Origin: Candidatus Hydrogenedentota bacterium
GTDB taxonomy: Bacteria > Hydrogenedentota > Hydrogenedentia > Hydrogenedentales > CAITNO01
DNA: 64,000 nt
Direction of reading: 5' to 3'
Assembly: GCA_012730045.1 (NCBI GenBank)
Contig: JAAYBR010000031.1
Location: forward strand, 62,001-126,000
Shown: positions 1 through 9,048 of the stretch, piece by piece
Position numbering within the stretch: position 1 is the stretch's first letter
How the letters are laid out: every line of letters begins with the position of its first letter
Position numbers and translations under genes: made by a program
Notes under the pieces: generated by a model
What the model saw: the letters and a program-made list of their open reading frames with translations, nothing else
Told to the model about the DNA's origin: nothing
The model's database searches: none

Positions 1-143
1 CCCGGTTCCCAGGACATGTTCCGACATGGCAACCTCTCTTTCCTCCGGCGGCGGGCGCCGGGGGCACGAACCTCATATTGGCAGACATGATACACAGAAA
101 GTGCGCATTCTGCAAAGTGCCCGCAGGGGCGGAAACGGCGCGG

Positions 144-2204
144 TCAGCCGCCCCGCGCGGCGTCCGGGTAAAACCCCCGGTAGGCCGCGTAGTTTGCCAG
201 CACCCTCCTCACATAGTCCCGCGTCTCGGCGAAGTCCATGCTCTCGATGAATCCGTCCATGTCGCCCCCCGGAAACCGCGCGCGCCACTTGTCGCAGTTG
301 CCGGGGCCGCCGTTGTATGAGGCCAGCGCGTAGACCAGGTTGCCGCCCGACCGGTCCAGCATCCTCCGCAGATAGTGCGCCCCCAGGCGCAGCGAATTCT
401 CCGGCGCGCTGAGGTGCTCTCCTGTCTCTTTGGCCAGCCGGGGCTCCTTGCCCGCGAGCCATTTCGCCGTGGACGGCATCAGCTGCATCACGCCGACCGC
501 GCCCGACCGGGACACGATGGCGGAGCGGAAGGTGCTCTCCTGGCGGCTGATGGCGAGCAACAGCAGCGGATCCACCCCCGCCTCGCGCGCGGCGCGCTCC
601 GCGATGTCCCAGTAGGCCAGCGGATACTCCACCCGCCGCCGCAGGGGCGAGGGGGCCTCGTCGCCCGTCTCCCACTTTCCCCCGCCCGCCGTCTGCTGCA
701 CCGTGTACATGAACCCCGCCCGCGCCACGGCATCGTACCAGGCCGCCTCCTGGCCCGCCTCCGAAGGGGGCGACAGGATCAGCGCGAGGGCCTCCCACTC
801 CCCCTCCTCCAGTCCGTGGCTGCCGAAGAAACGCAGGCGATCCAGCTCCCGACCCCGGGCCGGGGGCAGCGCCGCGGGTGCCGCCAGCGCGGTGCCGGGC
901 AGCACCGCCACAAGCAGCGAGCCCGGGTCTCCGCCGGGGAGGGACAGCCCCCCGCCCTCCTTCCCCAGGCGCGCCAGGGACCGGTGGGCATAATAGCTGC
1001 CGGGGCCTGCGGCCACCGCACGGGTGAGATACCGTTTCCGGCCTGCGACATCCCCGCAGTGTCCCGCGATTTCCGCGCAGAGATGCCACGCCTCCGCCCG
1101 CAGCGCGGCCGACTTGAAAAGGCCGGCCGCCTCCGTGAGAAGAAGGAGCGCGTCCTGCCAGGACTTTTCGCCCATGCGGATCCGGCCCGCGGCAAACAGG
1201 GCGTCGGAGGCGCGCGCGTGGCCGGGGTGCCGCTCCGCGAGTTTCCTGTACAGCGCCACCGCCTCCGCAGAGCGCTTGGCCGACTGGGCATGCCCGGCGT
1301 ACCAGTAGAGCGCGTCGCCCCCGTCGCGCCGGTCCCCGTACTCCGAGGAGAGGGTGTCGGCGAACAGGTCGGCCGCCGCCCAGGCCTTCCGCGCCGCGGA
1401 AAGCCGCAGGGCGTACAGCAGCCACACCCGCATCCAGGGATTCCCTGTGTTCTGCCGCGCCAGCACCCGCACTTGCGCGGGGACCTGGTCCGGGGCGGTG
1501 GCGGCCGGCACAGCGAGCGCGGTCAACACTTGCAGGGTGATCTCGCCGCCCGACTCATCGCCAAACATGACGGGCTCCGCCTCGAGCACCGGCCGGGCCT
1601 CGTCCATGGCGCCCGAGCGCAGCAGCCCCCACACGCCCAGCGCGCGGTCTGCGGGGTCGGAGAATTGGAGCAGCAGACGGGCCGCCTTCTTCCTGGGCTC
1701 GAGCAGAATGATCGTCTCCACGGTCTCCCGCAGGAAGGGAAGCGCGCCGGCGCGGGTCGCAGTGTCCGCCAGCAGATTCTCCGCCGCCGCCCACGCCCAT
1801 TCGTCCAGAAACCACGGCCGGGGGGACACCTTCAGCGCCCGGTCAAACAGCGCCGCCGCCTCGGCGCGGCGGCCGCGCCCCGCCAGAAACTCCGCATACC
1901 GGCACTGGGCCAGACGGGTCCACGGCCCTTCGGGGAACCCCTCCAGAACGGCGCGCCACTGGGTGGCGGCCCCCTCCACGTCCCCCGAACGCGCGCGCAC
2001 CCGGGCGGCCCGGTTGGCGGCGAAGGGCATCAGCCGCTCGTCCGCAGCGGCGCAGGCCGTGTAGGCCTTGAGCGCGTCCCCCAGCCGCCCCGCCCGCTCC
2101 GCCTCATCCCCCTGGAGGAAGAGGGCCGCGCCCGGAGGGGATGTTTCGGCCAAAGCCGGAAGAGCCGCAAGACATGACACCGCCAGAAAGACGAAAAAGC
2201 GCAT
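144..2204 (-). CDS. Exported soluble lytic murein transglycosylase with TPR-rich N-terminus
   Basis: Periplasmic enzyme of the Slt70 type, expected to cleave the MurNAc-GlcNAc bond of peptidoglycan with formation of 1,6-anhydro ends. The 686-residue protein begins with a signal peptide (MRFFVFLAVSCLAALPALA), followed by about 480 residues of alanine-rich helical TPR-like repeats. The C-terminal SLT domain contains the catalytic motif ISRQES, with Glu at residue 556, then GVMQLMPSTA and ALASYNGGPGN, all hallmarks of family 1 lytic transglycosylases. The ATG at 2204 is preferred over upstream in-frame starts because the signal peptide begins there and GGAG lies 7 bases upstream. It follows the YfhO-like gene by 67 bp on the same strand and may be co-transcribed. 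Family assignment is firm; a specific slt/mlt name is not justified. Confidence 0.9.
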   Translation of the reverse strand: MRFFVFLAVSCLAALPALAETSPPGAALFLQGDEAERAGRLGDALKAYTACAAADERLMPFAANRAARVRARSGDVEGAATQWRAVLEGFPEGPWTRLAQCRYAEFLAGRGRRAEAAALFDRALKVSPRPWFLDEWAWAAAENLLADTATRAGALPFLRETVETIILLEPRKKAARLLLQFSDPADRALGVWGLLRSGAMDEARPVLEAEPVMFGDESGGEITLQVLTALAVPAATAPDQVPAQVRVLARQNTGNPWMRVWLLYALRLSAARKAWAAADLFADTLSSEYGDRRDGGDALYWYAGHAQSAKRSAEAVALYRKLAERHPGHARASDALFAAGRIRMGEKSWQDALLLLTEAAGLFKSAALRAEAWHLCAEIAGHCGDVAGRKRYLTRAVAAGPGSYYAHRSLARLGKEGGGLSLPGGDPGSLLVAVLPGTALAAPAALPPARGRELDRLRFFGSHGLEEGEWEALALILSPPSEAGQEAAWYDAVARAGFMYTVQQTAGGGKWETGDEAPSPLRRRVEYPLAYWDIAERAAREAGVDPLLLLAISRQESTFRSAIVSRSGAVGVMQLMPSTAKWLAGKEPRLAKETGEHLSAPENSLRLGAHYLRRMLDRSGGNLVYALASYNGGPGNCDKWRARFPGGDMDGFIESMDFAETRDYVRRVLANYAAYRGFYPDAARGG

Positions 2205-2271
2205 ACACCTGCTCCACTTTCGGGGACAATGGGGAGAGCATACCCGATGCGCACGGCCGGGCGCACGGCTG

Positions 2272-4536
2272 TCACCCCTGCGCGGCCCGGCCCACCCCCG
2301 CGGCGCGGGCCATCCCGGCCAGCGCGGCAAGAAGCAGCGCGCCCAGCGTCAGAAAAGACACCGCCAAACCGGCGAGCACCGGCAGGGGCCGGTAGGTCAT
2401 GGTCACCGTGGAGGCGCCGGCCGGAACCAGCACACCCCGGAAACGCGCGTTCACCTGATAGACGTGCGCCGGGTCCCCGTTCACCGTGGCCGACCAGCCG
2501 GGGGCGTGGGTGTCGGCGAGCACCAGCATGGCGGGCACGGAGGCGTCGCAGGCAAGCACCACGCGCTCCGGCGTCTCCTCCTCGACCCGCGCGGAGCCCG
2601 GGTCCTCTTCGGTCTCCCGGGTGTCGCGCAGACCGCCCGCATGCAGAAACGATGAGACCACGCACTCGCGCCCGCTGTCGAACCCGTCGGACGTCAGCAG
2701 CGCGAGGGCTGCGGCCGCATCGGGGGCCATGCGCCACTTCCCCACAAGGCGCGCGCGCGGCAGCGCCGCCTCGTTGGCCAGCACGGTGACGCCGGACTCC
2801 GTGTCCACCCGCCGCAGGGCGGCCCCGTCCCCGCTCCCGAAGGCGCGGGGGTCGTCCGTCACCACCACCCGGACCGCCGCCAGATCCAGCAGCCGCGCCG
2901 CGGGGGCCTCCCCGCCCGCGCGCAAAAAGGGACGGGCCGCCGCGGGGTTTACGGCGCCCTCTTCCACCGGGGCGAGCACCGCCCACCAGGCGGCCTGTTC
3001 GGGCGTGAGGGCGAAGAAGGCGCCCCCCTCCAGGCGAAACGGTCCGGAAAGGCCCGCGTTCGGCGAGAGCGCGGCGCCCAGCGGGTCCACACGGACCACG
3101 GCGCGCCCGTCAAGCGCCTGCCCCTGCACCACGCGGGCCAGCCGCTTGCCCGGGGCAAGCACGGACTCGCCGCCGTGCAGGGGGTGCTGGTAGACGTTGG
3201 CGCTGGCCGCGAAAAGGTCGGCGAACAGGATGAACGCGATGGCCGCCCCGCTCAGCAGGCTGGCCCAGGACGCGCGAAACAGGGCGAAGAACCCCAGCGC
3301 CGCCAGCACCGGCACGATGCGCCCCTTGCTCTCGGCGGGCGTCGCCAGGAACAGCACGGCGCCTGCGGCAAACACGAGGAGGAGCGGCGCCCACAGCCGG
3401 GGCGACCGGGGGTCCCGCCGCGGCGCCAGCAGCCGGTCCACGCCGAGGGCGGTCAGGCCCGCCAGGCAGAAGGCCACGCCCGCCATCCAGCACGCCGGGG
3501 GGAGCATCTCCCCGAGCAGGCCGCCGCCCATGACCACCGGTAGGAGGCAGGCCGCTCCGACGGCCAGAAAGAACACCAGCGTGCGGCGCATGCCCCGCTG
3601 AAAGAAGGCGGAGAAGAGAAACGCGGGAACCGCCGCCCCGGAATAGGCCATGCGGGGAAGCAGCCCCGGACTGGGCGCGAGCAACTGGCCGAGGAACTCC
3701 CCCCCCGAGGATGGAACCAGCCCGGCCGCATCCATCCGCAGAAGCGCCTCCAGCGGCCGGTCGAGCCCGGCCAGCCAGAAGGCGGCGGGCACGAGCTGCG
3801 CGGAGGCAAGCAGGATTCCCAGCGCCGCCATCTTCAGGGCGTCCCCCCGGGATGGGCGCCCCCCCCTCCCCTGCGGCCCCACCCCGACCGCAGCGTAGAG
3901 CGCAAGCAGCCCCGTGAAAAGAAGAACCAGCGGCGCGGACCCGGACAGGAGCAGCAACGCATACGCGACTCCCCCGGCGGCCAGCGTGGCCGGGCGCGGC
4001 CGGCGCGCATGCTCCGTCAGCGCCCAGAAAACCAGGGGCGCCCAGGCTGCGGCGGCGGCCGTCTCGGGCCGCGACATAAAGGCGGCCGAGGCGCCGCCAA
4101 AGGCGTAGACGATGCCCCCCGCCACGGCGGGCACATGGCGCGCCCCCAGGGAACGGCAGAAGAGGGTGAACAGCCACCCCGCGAGGAAGAGGCTGAGAAA
4201 CGCGTGCACCGCAAGCCCCGGGCCGGGAGGCAGCAGCAAAAACACCGCGTTGAGCGGCTGGAAGGTGCCGTTGAGCGGGTCGGCAAGCCAGGGGGTCCCG
4301 CACAGCTGCGTGTCGCACCACAGGGGCAGGGCGCCCTCCCGCAGACGGCCAAACCCGTAGGCCATGGCCGGGGCGGCGCGGTGGAAGAGTTCGGCGTTTT
4401 CCGCGGCCCGCTCCACCGTCTTGCCCACAGGCGCCTCGACCTGTATCCAGAAAAGGGGCGCGGACACCATGAAGAACACCCCGGCAAGAAACAGGGGCAC
4501 CACGGCATAGCGCCGGACGGCGGGCAGCGCGTTCAC
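2272..4536 (-). CDS. YfhO-family polytopic membrane protein
   Basis: A 754-residue integral membrane protein. An N-terminal hydrophobic segment is followed by a loop with WCDTQLCGTPWLADP and then many hydrophobic helices. The C-terminal third is a soluble domain whose ending (LADTHAPGWSATVNG, then VPAGASTVTMTYRP and a last helix) is typical of the YfhO/GT-C-like family, implicated in glycosylation of cell-envelope polymers in Firmicutes. The substrate here is unknown. The start appears to be GTG at 4536 with a GGGGA stretch about 7 bases upstream; an internal ATG at residue 23 would remove the first helix and is less likely. Downstream on the same strand lies the lytic transglycosylase, which fits an envelope role. 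Confidence 0.8.
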   Translation of the reverse strand: MNALPAVRRYAVVPLFLAGVFFMVSAPLFWIQVEAPVGKTVERAAENAELFHRAAPAMAYGFGRLREGALPLWCDTQLCGTPWLADPLNGTFQPLNAVFLLLPPGPGLAVHAFLSLFLAGWLFTLFCRSLGARHVPAVAGGIVYAFGGASAAFMSRPETAAAAAWAPLVFWALTEHARRPRPATLAAGGVAYALLLLSGSAPLVLLFTGLLALYAAVGVGPQGRGGRPSRGDALKMAALGILLASAQLVPAAFWLAGLDRPLEALLRMDAAGLVPSSGGEFLGQLLAPSPGLLPRMAYSGAAVPAFLFSAFFQRGMRRTLVFFLAVGAACLLPVVMGGGLLGEMLPPACWMAGVAFCLAGLTALGVDRLLAPRRDPRSPRLWAPLLLVFAAGAVLFLATPAESKGRIVPVLAALGFFALFRASWASLLSGAAIAFILFADLFAASANVYQHPLHGGESVLAPGKRLARVVQGQALDGRAVVRVDPLGAALSPNAGLSGPFRLEGGAFFALTPEQAAWWAVLAPVEEGAVNPAAARPFLRAGGEAPAARLLDLAAVRVVVTDDPRAFGSGDGAALRRVDTESGVTVLANEAALPRARLVGKWRMAPDAAAALALLTSDGFDSGRECVVSSFLHAGGLRDTRETEEDPGSARVEEETPERVVLACDASVPAMLVLADTHAPGWSATVNGDPAHVYQVNARFRGVLVPAGASTVTMTYRPLPVLAGLAVSFLTLGALLLAALAGMARAAGVGRAAQG

Positions 4537-4641
4537 GGGCGGTCCCCGCGCCGCGCCGCGCTGATGGGGTTCATCACGTTTGGTTTCCGTCTCACCGGAG
4601 GGGCGGTGGCCGCCGGGATGCGGGGCGAGCGCGCGGCCATC

Positions 4642-5961
4642 TCAGCGGTTCCCCGCCGCGCGCCGCAGGGCGGCGTCCGCCTGCGGTTTCATTTGCTTTA
4701 TGGCGTCGGCGGCCGTTTTGGTTCCCGTCAGCACGTCCAGCAGCGCCCGGCCGACGATGTCCCTCACCTCCTGCCACCCGGCCACGTTGGGCTCGGACTT
4801 GGCGAAGGCCAGACAGTCATAGGGCACCTTTCCGGGGGGCCACTCCTCCCACAGCCGCTTCAGCGTCGGCTCCTCCAGCGCGCTCCGCCGCACCGGGAGG
4901 TAGCCCGTTCCGGCGGACCACCGCGCCGAGATGTCGGGACGCGTGAACCATTTGACAAAGGCCCACGCGGCCGCCGTCTGGCCCTCCCCCACCGGAAACA
5001 GGGTCACGTTCGGCCCGTACACCACCGTGGCGGGACGGGCCGGATCCTTCTGCGGAATGGGGGCGATGCCCAGGAGGTTCCGGCGGTCGCCCAGAATGGT
5101 GACCAGGTCGTTGCGCGCGGAGCTCTGCCGGAGGGTGAACGCCACCTCCCCCTTGACCAGCGCCGCGTTGTCGTCGAAGGATCCCGCGGTGATCACATAG
5201 GCCAGCTCTTCGCGCACCAGCGTCTCGTAGAGTTCAAAGACCGCCAGCGCCTCCGGGGAATCGTAGAGCGTCTCGCCGTTCCGGCATACCTCCCCGCCCA
5301 TGCTGAAGATGAGGCCGTCCACTGTGGAGCAGTCCACATTGACGGCGTGGGCCGGTTTCCCGGTCAGTCTGCGCACGGCGCGGCACTGTTCCAGAAAGGC
5401 GTCCCAGGTGGCCGGGGGACCGGCAAATCCGGCGCGGGCGACCAGGTCCGTGTTGTAAAACAGGACAAGCAGGCTCTTGCAGAGGGGGAAGGAGTAGTAG
5501 CCGCCGCCGTGCTCCGCGTACCGGTTGGACTCCAGCATGGCCGGGTAGTAGTCCGCCAGCTCCTCCGGGGAAATCCCCGTTTCCGGAGCGTTGAGGAGCG
5601 GGTCCAGGGGCACTGCGGCCCCCGCTGCGGCGTAGTCGGTGGTCATGCTTTCGTAGGACACGGCCATGGCGGGAAGCACCCCGGCCTGGATGCTCGCGGA
5701 GACCTTCCGGAAGATGTCCGCGTAGCTGCCGGCGTGCTGCACCTCCACAGGCACCCCGGCGCGCCCCGCGTTGAACTCCGCCGCCAGCTCGCGGAACAGG
5801 GCCGCGCTCTCGTTGATCTGGCGGTCCCAGAGCACGGCGCGTTCGGGGTCCACGGGGCGGAACCCGTCGCCCGCGCCACCGCCCCCGGGGGAGCAGGCGC
5901 ACAGCGCGGCGCACACCGCCAGAAGGCCCCCTGCCGCCACACCCGGATGCCAGCCTGTCAT
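4642..5961 (-). CDS. ABC transporter extracellular sugar-binding lipoprotein (family 1)
   Basis: A 439-residue solute-binding protein that would capture a sugar in the periplasm and deliver it to the two permeases encoded immediately upstream. It starts with a lipoprotein signal (AVCAALCACSPGG, lipobox Cys near residue 23). The mature part has the UgpB/MalE-like layout: FRELAAEFNAG near the N-terminus, FRKVSASIQAGVLPAMAVSY, then WDAFLEQCRA and AAWAFVKWFTRPDISARW towards the C-terminus. The ATG overlaps the stop of the preceding permease as ATGA (5958-5961), showing translational coupling. No ATPase subunit lies next to it, so a shared MsmK-like ATPase elsewhere is presumed. The ligand cannot be told from sequence. 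Confidence 0.88.
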   Translation of the reverse strand: MTGWHPGVAAGGLLAVCAALCACSPGGGGAGDGFRPVDPERAVLWDRQINESAALFRELAAEFNAGRAGVPVEVQHAGSYADIFRKVSASIQAGVLPAMAVSYESMTTDYAAAGAAVPLDPLLNAPETGISPEELADYYPAMLESNRYAEHGGGYYSFPLCKSLLVLFYNTDLVARAGFAGPPATWDAFLEQCRAVRRLTGKPAHAVNVDCSTVDGLIFSMGGEVCRNGETLYDSPEALAVFELYETLVREELAYVITAGSFDDNAALVKGEVAFTLRQSSARNDLVTILGDRRNLLGIAPIPQKDPARPATVVYGPNVTLFPVGEGQTAAAWAFVKWFTRPDISARWSAGTGYLPVRRSALEEPTLKRLWEEWPPGKVPYDCLAFAKSEPNVAGWQEVRDIVGRALLDVLTGTKTAADAIKQMKPQADAALRRAAGNR

Positions 5962-6767
5962 GCCTTGATTCCCGCGCCCAGCGCGCTTTCCACAAATTGA
6001 CGCTGCGCGACGAAGTATAGGACAACAGTCGGCAGGATGACAATGGCCGACGCGCACATGAGCAGGTTGACGCGGATGCCGGCGTCGGTGACGAAGAAGG
6101 TGAGCCCCACCTGGGCCACCCGCATGGAGTCGTCGGCCGTCACCAGCAGCGGCCAGAGCAGGGCGTTGTAACTCCCCAGAAACGCGAAAAGCGCCACGGT
6201 CACCACCGAGGGGCGCACCAGGGGCAGGCCCACAAGAAAAAGAAAGCGGAAATGGCCGCACCCGTCCACGCGGGCCGCGTCGTAGTACTCCCCGGGCAGG
6301 GAGAGGAAGGCCTGGCGCATCAGGAACAGGGAGAAGGCGTTGGCGCACCAGGGGACAATCAGGGCGGCGTGGGTGTCATACCAGCCGAATTTCGACACCA
6401 GGACGAAATTCGGGATGAAGACCGCCTCAAAGGGGACCATCATGCAGCACAGGGTCGCCGCGAAAAGCCAGTTCCGGCCGGGAAACCGCAGCCGGGCAAA
6501 GGCGTAGCCGGCGCAGAGGGAGGTGAAGGTCACGAGAAGGCAGACGGCGCCCGAAACCACGAAGGAGTTGAACAGGTAGCGCCCGAAGGGGGCCGCGCGG
6601 AAGGTCTCGGCCACGTTTCCCCAGTGCCAGGCGCCGGGCCAGAGCCCCAGACTGGGGGAGGCGGCCTCGAGCGGCCCCTTGAACGCCGTGGACACCATCC
6701 ACAGGAAGGGCCACGCGGTGACGAGGGCCGCGGCGGTTAATCCGATATGGAGCGCGGCCCGCCTCAC
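5958..6767 (-). CDS. ABC sugar transporter permease, MalG/UgpE type
   Basis: Inner-membrane subunit of a carbohydrate uptake transporter (CUT1 type), 269 residues with about six membrane helices. The first helix is LTAAALVTAWPFLWMV. The ATPase-contact EAA loop is visible as EYYDAARVDGCGHFRFLFLVGLPLVRPS. The start is taken as GTG at 6767: it overlaps the stop of the partner permease as GTGA and gives the usual family length; the open frame runs further upstream only as an overlap with that gene. The stop overlaps the start of the binding-protein gene. Substrate unknown. Confidence 0.87.
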   Translation of the reverse strand: MRRAALHIGLTAAALVTAWPFLWMVSTAFKGPLEAASPSLGLWPGAWHWGNVAETFRAAPFGRYLFNSFVVSGAVCLLVTFTSLCAGYAFARLRFPGRNWLFAATLCCMMVPFEAVFIPNFVLVSKFGWYDTHAALIVPWCANAFSLFLMRQAFLSLPGEYYDAARVDGCGHFRFLFLVGLPLVRPSVVTVALFAFLGSYNALLWPLLVTADDSMRVAQVGLTFFVTDAGIRVNLLMCASAIVILPTVVLYFVAQRQFVESALGAGIKA

Positions 6768-7717
6768 TGGTAGAACACCTTTCTGCCCAGGTAGCGCCAC
6801 TGCAGGAGGGTGAACCCCATGATGACCAGCGTCAGGAGCGTCGCGGCGGCGGCCGCCCGGCCCCAGTACCCGTAGCTGTAGAACTGGGTGTAGATGAACA
6901 GGACCATGTTCCGCGTGTCCAGCCCGCCGTTGCCGTCGCTTTGCGTGAGGGCATAGAAGCTGTTGAAGGCCTGGAACGCCCTCACGCAGCCCACGGTAAA
7001 CAGGAAGAACACCGTCGGCGAGAGCATCGGCAGGGTGACCGCGAAGAACCCCCGCACGGGGCCCGCACCGTCCAGACGGGCGGCGTCTTCCAGTTCCGGG
7101 GGAATGGCGCACAGCCCGGCAAGGAACACCACCACCATGAAGCCGCAGCCGTGCCAGATGTCGAAAAGCATGACGCAGCACAGGGCGAGGCTGGGCCCGG
7201 CGTCCGGCGGCGCCCACCCCCCGGTGACCAGGTGCAGCACGCCCCGGGGCTCCAGCAGCCAGTTGGGCGAGGCCCCGGCGAGGGACCGCACCAGCAGGGA
7301 AACGGGGCCGGACTGCGGGTTGAACAGGGCGCGCCACACCATGGCCGCCGCGACCACGGAGGTGACGTAGGGGAGGAAGAACACCGTGCGGAAGAAGCCC
7401 CGCGCCCGGCCCGCCCGCCGCAACGCCAGGGCAATGAGCAGGCTCAGCCCCAGCATCAGGGGAACCGTGCCCGCAACGTAGTAGCCCGTGACGGCGAGGG
7501 CGCGCCAAAATTCGGGGTCGCGCGCCAGGCCGGCGTAGTTTCCCAGCCCCACGAAGGCCCCCGCCGCCCGCCGCCCGCCGTAAAGGCTCATGTGGACGGA
7601 GGAGAACATGGGGTAGACGACAAAGACAGACAGGAGGATCAGCGCGGGCGCGAGCAGCACGACAGCCACGGGTCCGTCGGAGGGCATCCGCCTTCCGCGG
7701 CGTCCCGGCGCGGTCAT
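6764..7717 (-). CDS. ABC sugar transporter permease, MalF/UgpA type
   Basis: Inner-membrane subunit, 317 residues, partner of the MalG-type permease that follows with a GTGA overlap. The N-terminal helix VAVVLLAPALILLSVFVVYP and the EAA loop IPPELEDAARLDGAGPVRGFFAVTLPMLSP are characteristic of the CUT1 family; further helices run to the C-terminus at LLQWRYLGRKVFYQ. The start ATG at 7717 overlaps the waaA stop as ATGA (7714-7717); a second Met at 7687 is a possible alternative. The physical coupling of a sugar transporter to waaA is unusual. Substrate is not evident. Confidence 0.87.
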   Translation of the reverse strand: MTAPGRRGRRMPSDGPVAVVLLAPALILLSVFVVYPMFSSVHMSLYGGRRAAGAFVGLGNYAGLARDPEFWRALAVTGYYVAGTVPLMLGLSLLIALALRRAGRARGFFRTVFFLPYVTSVVAAAMVWRALFNPQSGPVSLLVRSLAGASPNWLLEPRGVLHLVTGGWAPPDAGPSLALCCVMLFDIWHGCGFMVVVFLAGLCAIPPELEDAARLDGAGPVRGFFAVTLPMLSPTVFFLFTVGCVRAFQAFNSFYALTQSDGNGGLDTRNMVLFIYTQFYSYGYWGRAAAAATLLTLVIMGFTLLQWRYLGRKVFYQ

Positions 7718-8985
7718 GTCCCGCCCCCGCCGCCGAGGAGGGCGCAGACCAGCGCGACGCTGGCCTCGGAGGCCCCCTGCCGGCTGACGACGGCGCGCCG
7801 CCCGCGGGTGCCGAGGGCGCGCCGCTCGTGGGCGTCGGTCATGAGCCGCCTCACTGTCCCCTCCAGGCCGCCGGGACCGGCCACCTGCACCGCGCCGCCG
7901 CTTTCCAGCAGGGCCTCGGAGGCCTCTGGAAAATTCCCCATGTACGGCCCGTAGACCGTGGCCACACCCAAGGCTGCGGACTCCAGGGGGTTGTGCCCGT
8001 CCACGCCGGGATAGAAGCTGCCGCCGATGACGGCCACTTCGGCCAGTCCGTAGAAAACGCCCAGCTCCCCCAGGGTGTCCAGCACCAGCACCCGCGTTTC
8101 GGCGCGCCGCCCCGGCTTGAGGGTCTCCGTCCTCAACACGCAGGCTTCCCGGCCGAAGGCCTCCACGGCCTCGTCCACGCGCTGGAGATGGCGCGGCGCG
8201 ACCACCAGCCGCCACTGGGGGAACTCCTGCGCCAGGGCGCGCCAGCAGTCCGCCGCCAGCGTCTCGTCGCCGGGCCGCGTGCTGCCGAAAAGCAGGATGG
8301 GCGTGTCGGGCCCGAAGCCGCACGCGAGGCGCAGCTCCAGAAGGGTCCTCGGGTCCACCTCGGCGCGCACGGCGTCGAATTTCAGGTTTCCCGTGACGTG
8401 GACCGCCTCCGGCGCCACGCCCAGCTCCGTGAAGAGGGCGGCGTAGGCCGCGTTCTGGGCGCCCACGGCGCTCACCTGGCGGAAGACCGGGGCCAGCACC
8501 CGGCGCCAGCGCCGGTATCGGGGAAGCCGCTTCGGGCTGATGCGCCCGTTGGCGATGATGACGGGAACCCCGGCGCGCCGGGCCTCGCGCAACAGGTTGG
8601 GCCAAAGTTCCGTCTCCAGGATCACCAGCGCCCGGGGACGGGCCTCCCCGATGAACCGGCGCACCGCCCGGACGCGGTCGAAAGGCAGCCAGGCCGCCAC
8701 CGCGCCCTCCACGCCCTTGTCCGCAAGCGCCCGGCCCGCCGCCGTGCTGGTGGTGAGGAGAACCGGCACCCCGGGGAAACGGGCCTGCAGGGCGCGGATC
8801 AGAGGCCGGGCCGTGTTGATCTCGCCGACGCTGCACGCGTGCACCCACACAGGGCGCCCCGCGAGAGGGGGCACGGGGGGATCAAACCGCTCCCGCAGGG
8901 CGGCGTGCCCGGGGTGCCGCGCCAGCCAGATGCGGGCAAGGGGTTCCGCTGCCGCGAGGGCCACGTTGTAGATGAAGTAACTCAT
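7714..8985 (-). CDS. waaA: 3-deoxy-D-manno-octulosonic acid (Kdo) transferase
   Basis: Transfers Kdo from CMP-Kdo to lipid A precursor at the cytoplasmic face of the inner membrane (GT30 family). The 423-residue length is normal. An N-terminal membrane-associated segment MSYFIYNVALAAAEPLAR is followed by WVHACSVGEINTARPLI and LVILETELWPNLL, both GT30 signatures. The C-terminal nucleotide-sugar binding domain has LLFGSTRPGDE and the GGSFYPGVDGHNPLE motif. Its presence indicates an LPS-bearing outer membrane. The stop overlaps the start of a sugar ABC permease, so it appears to be the first gene of a four-gene unit. Whether it adds one, two or more Kdo residues cannot be told. Confidence 0.92.
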   Translation of the reverse strand: MSYFIYNVALAAAEPLARIWLARHPGHAALRERFDPPVPPLAGRPVWVHACSVGEINTARPLIRALQARFPGVPVLLTTSTAAGRALADKGVEGAVAAWLPFDRVRAVRRFIGEARPRALVILETELWPNLLREARRAGVPVIIANGRISPKRLPRYRRWRRVLAPVFRQVSAVGAQNAAYAALFTELGVAPEAVHVTGNLKFDAVRAEVDPRTLLELRLACGFGPDTPILLFGSTRPGDETLAADCWRALAQEFPQWRLVVAPRHLQRVDEAVEAFGREACVLRTETLKPGRRAETRVLVLDTLGELGVFYGLAEVAVIGGSFYPGVDGHNPLESAALGVATVYGPYMGNFPEASEALLESGGAVQVAGPGGLEGTVRRLMTDAHERRALGTRGRRAVVSRQGASEASVALVCALLGGGGGT

Positions 8986-9048
8986 GCAAAGGAAACGGCG
9001 GGAAAACCGCTGGGTTCACCCGCCGTGTGCTCCGTTTCCGTTGTTCTC

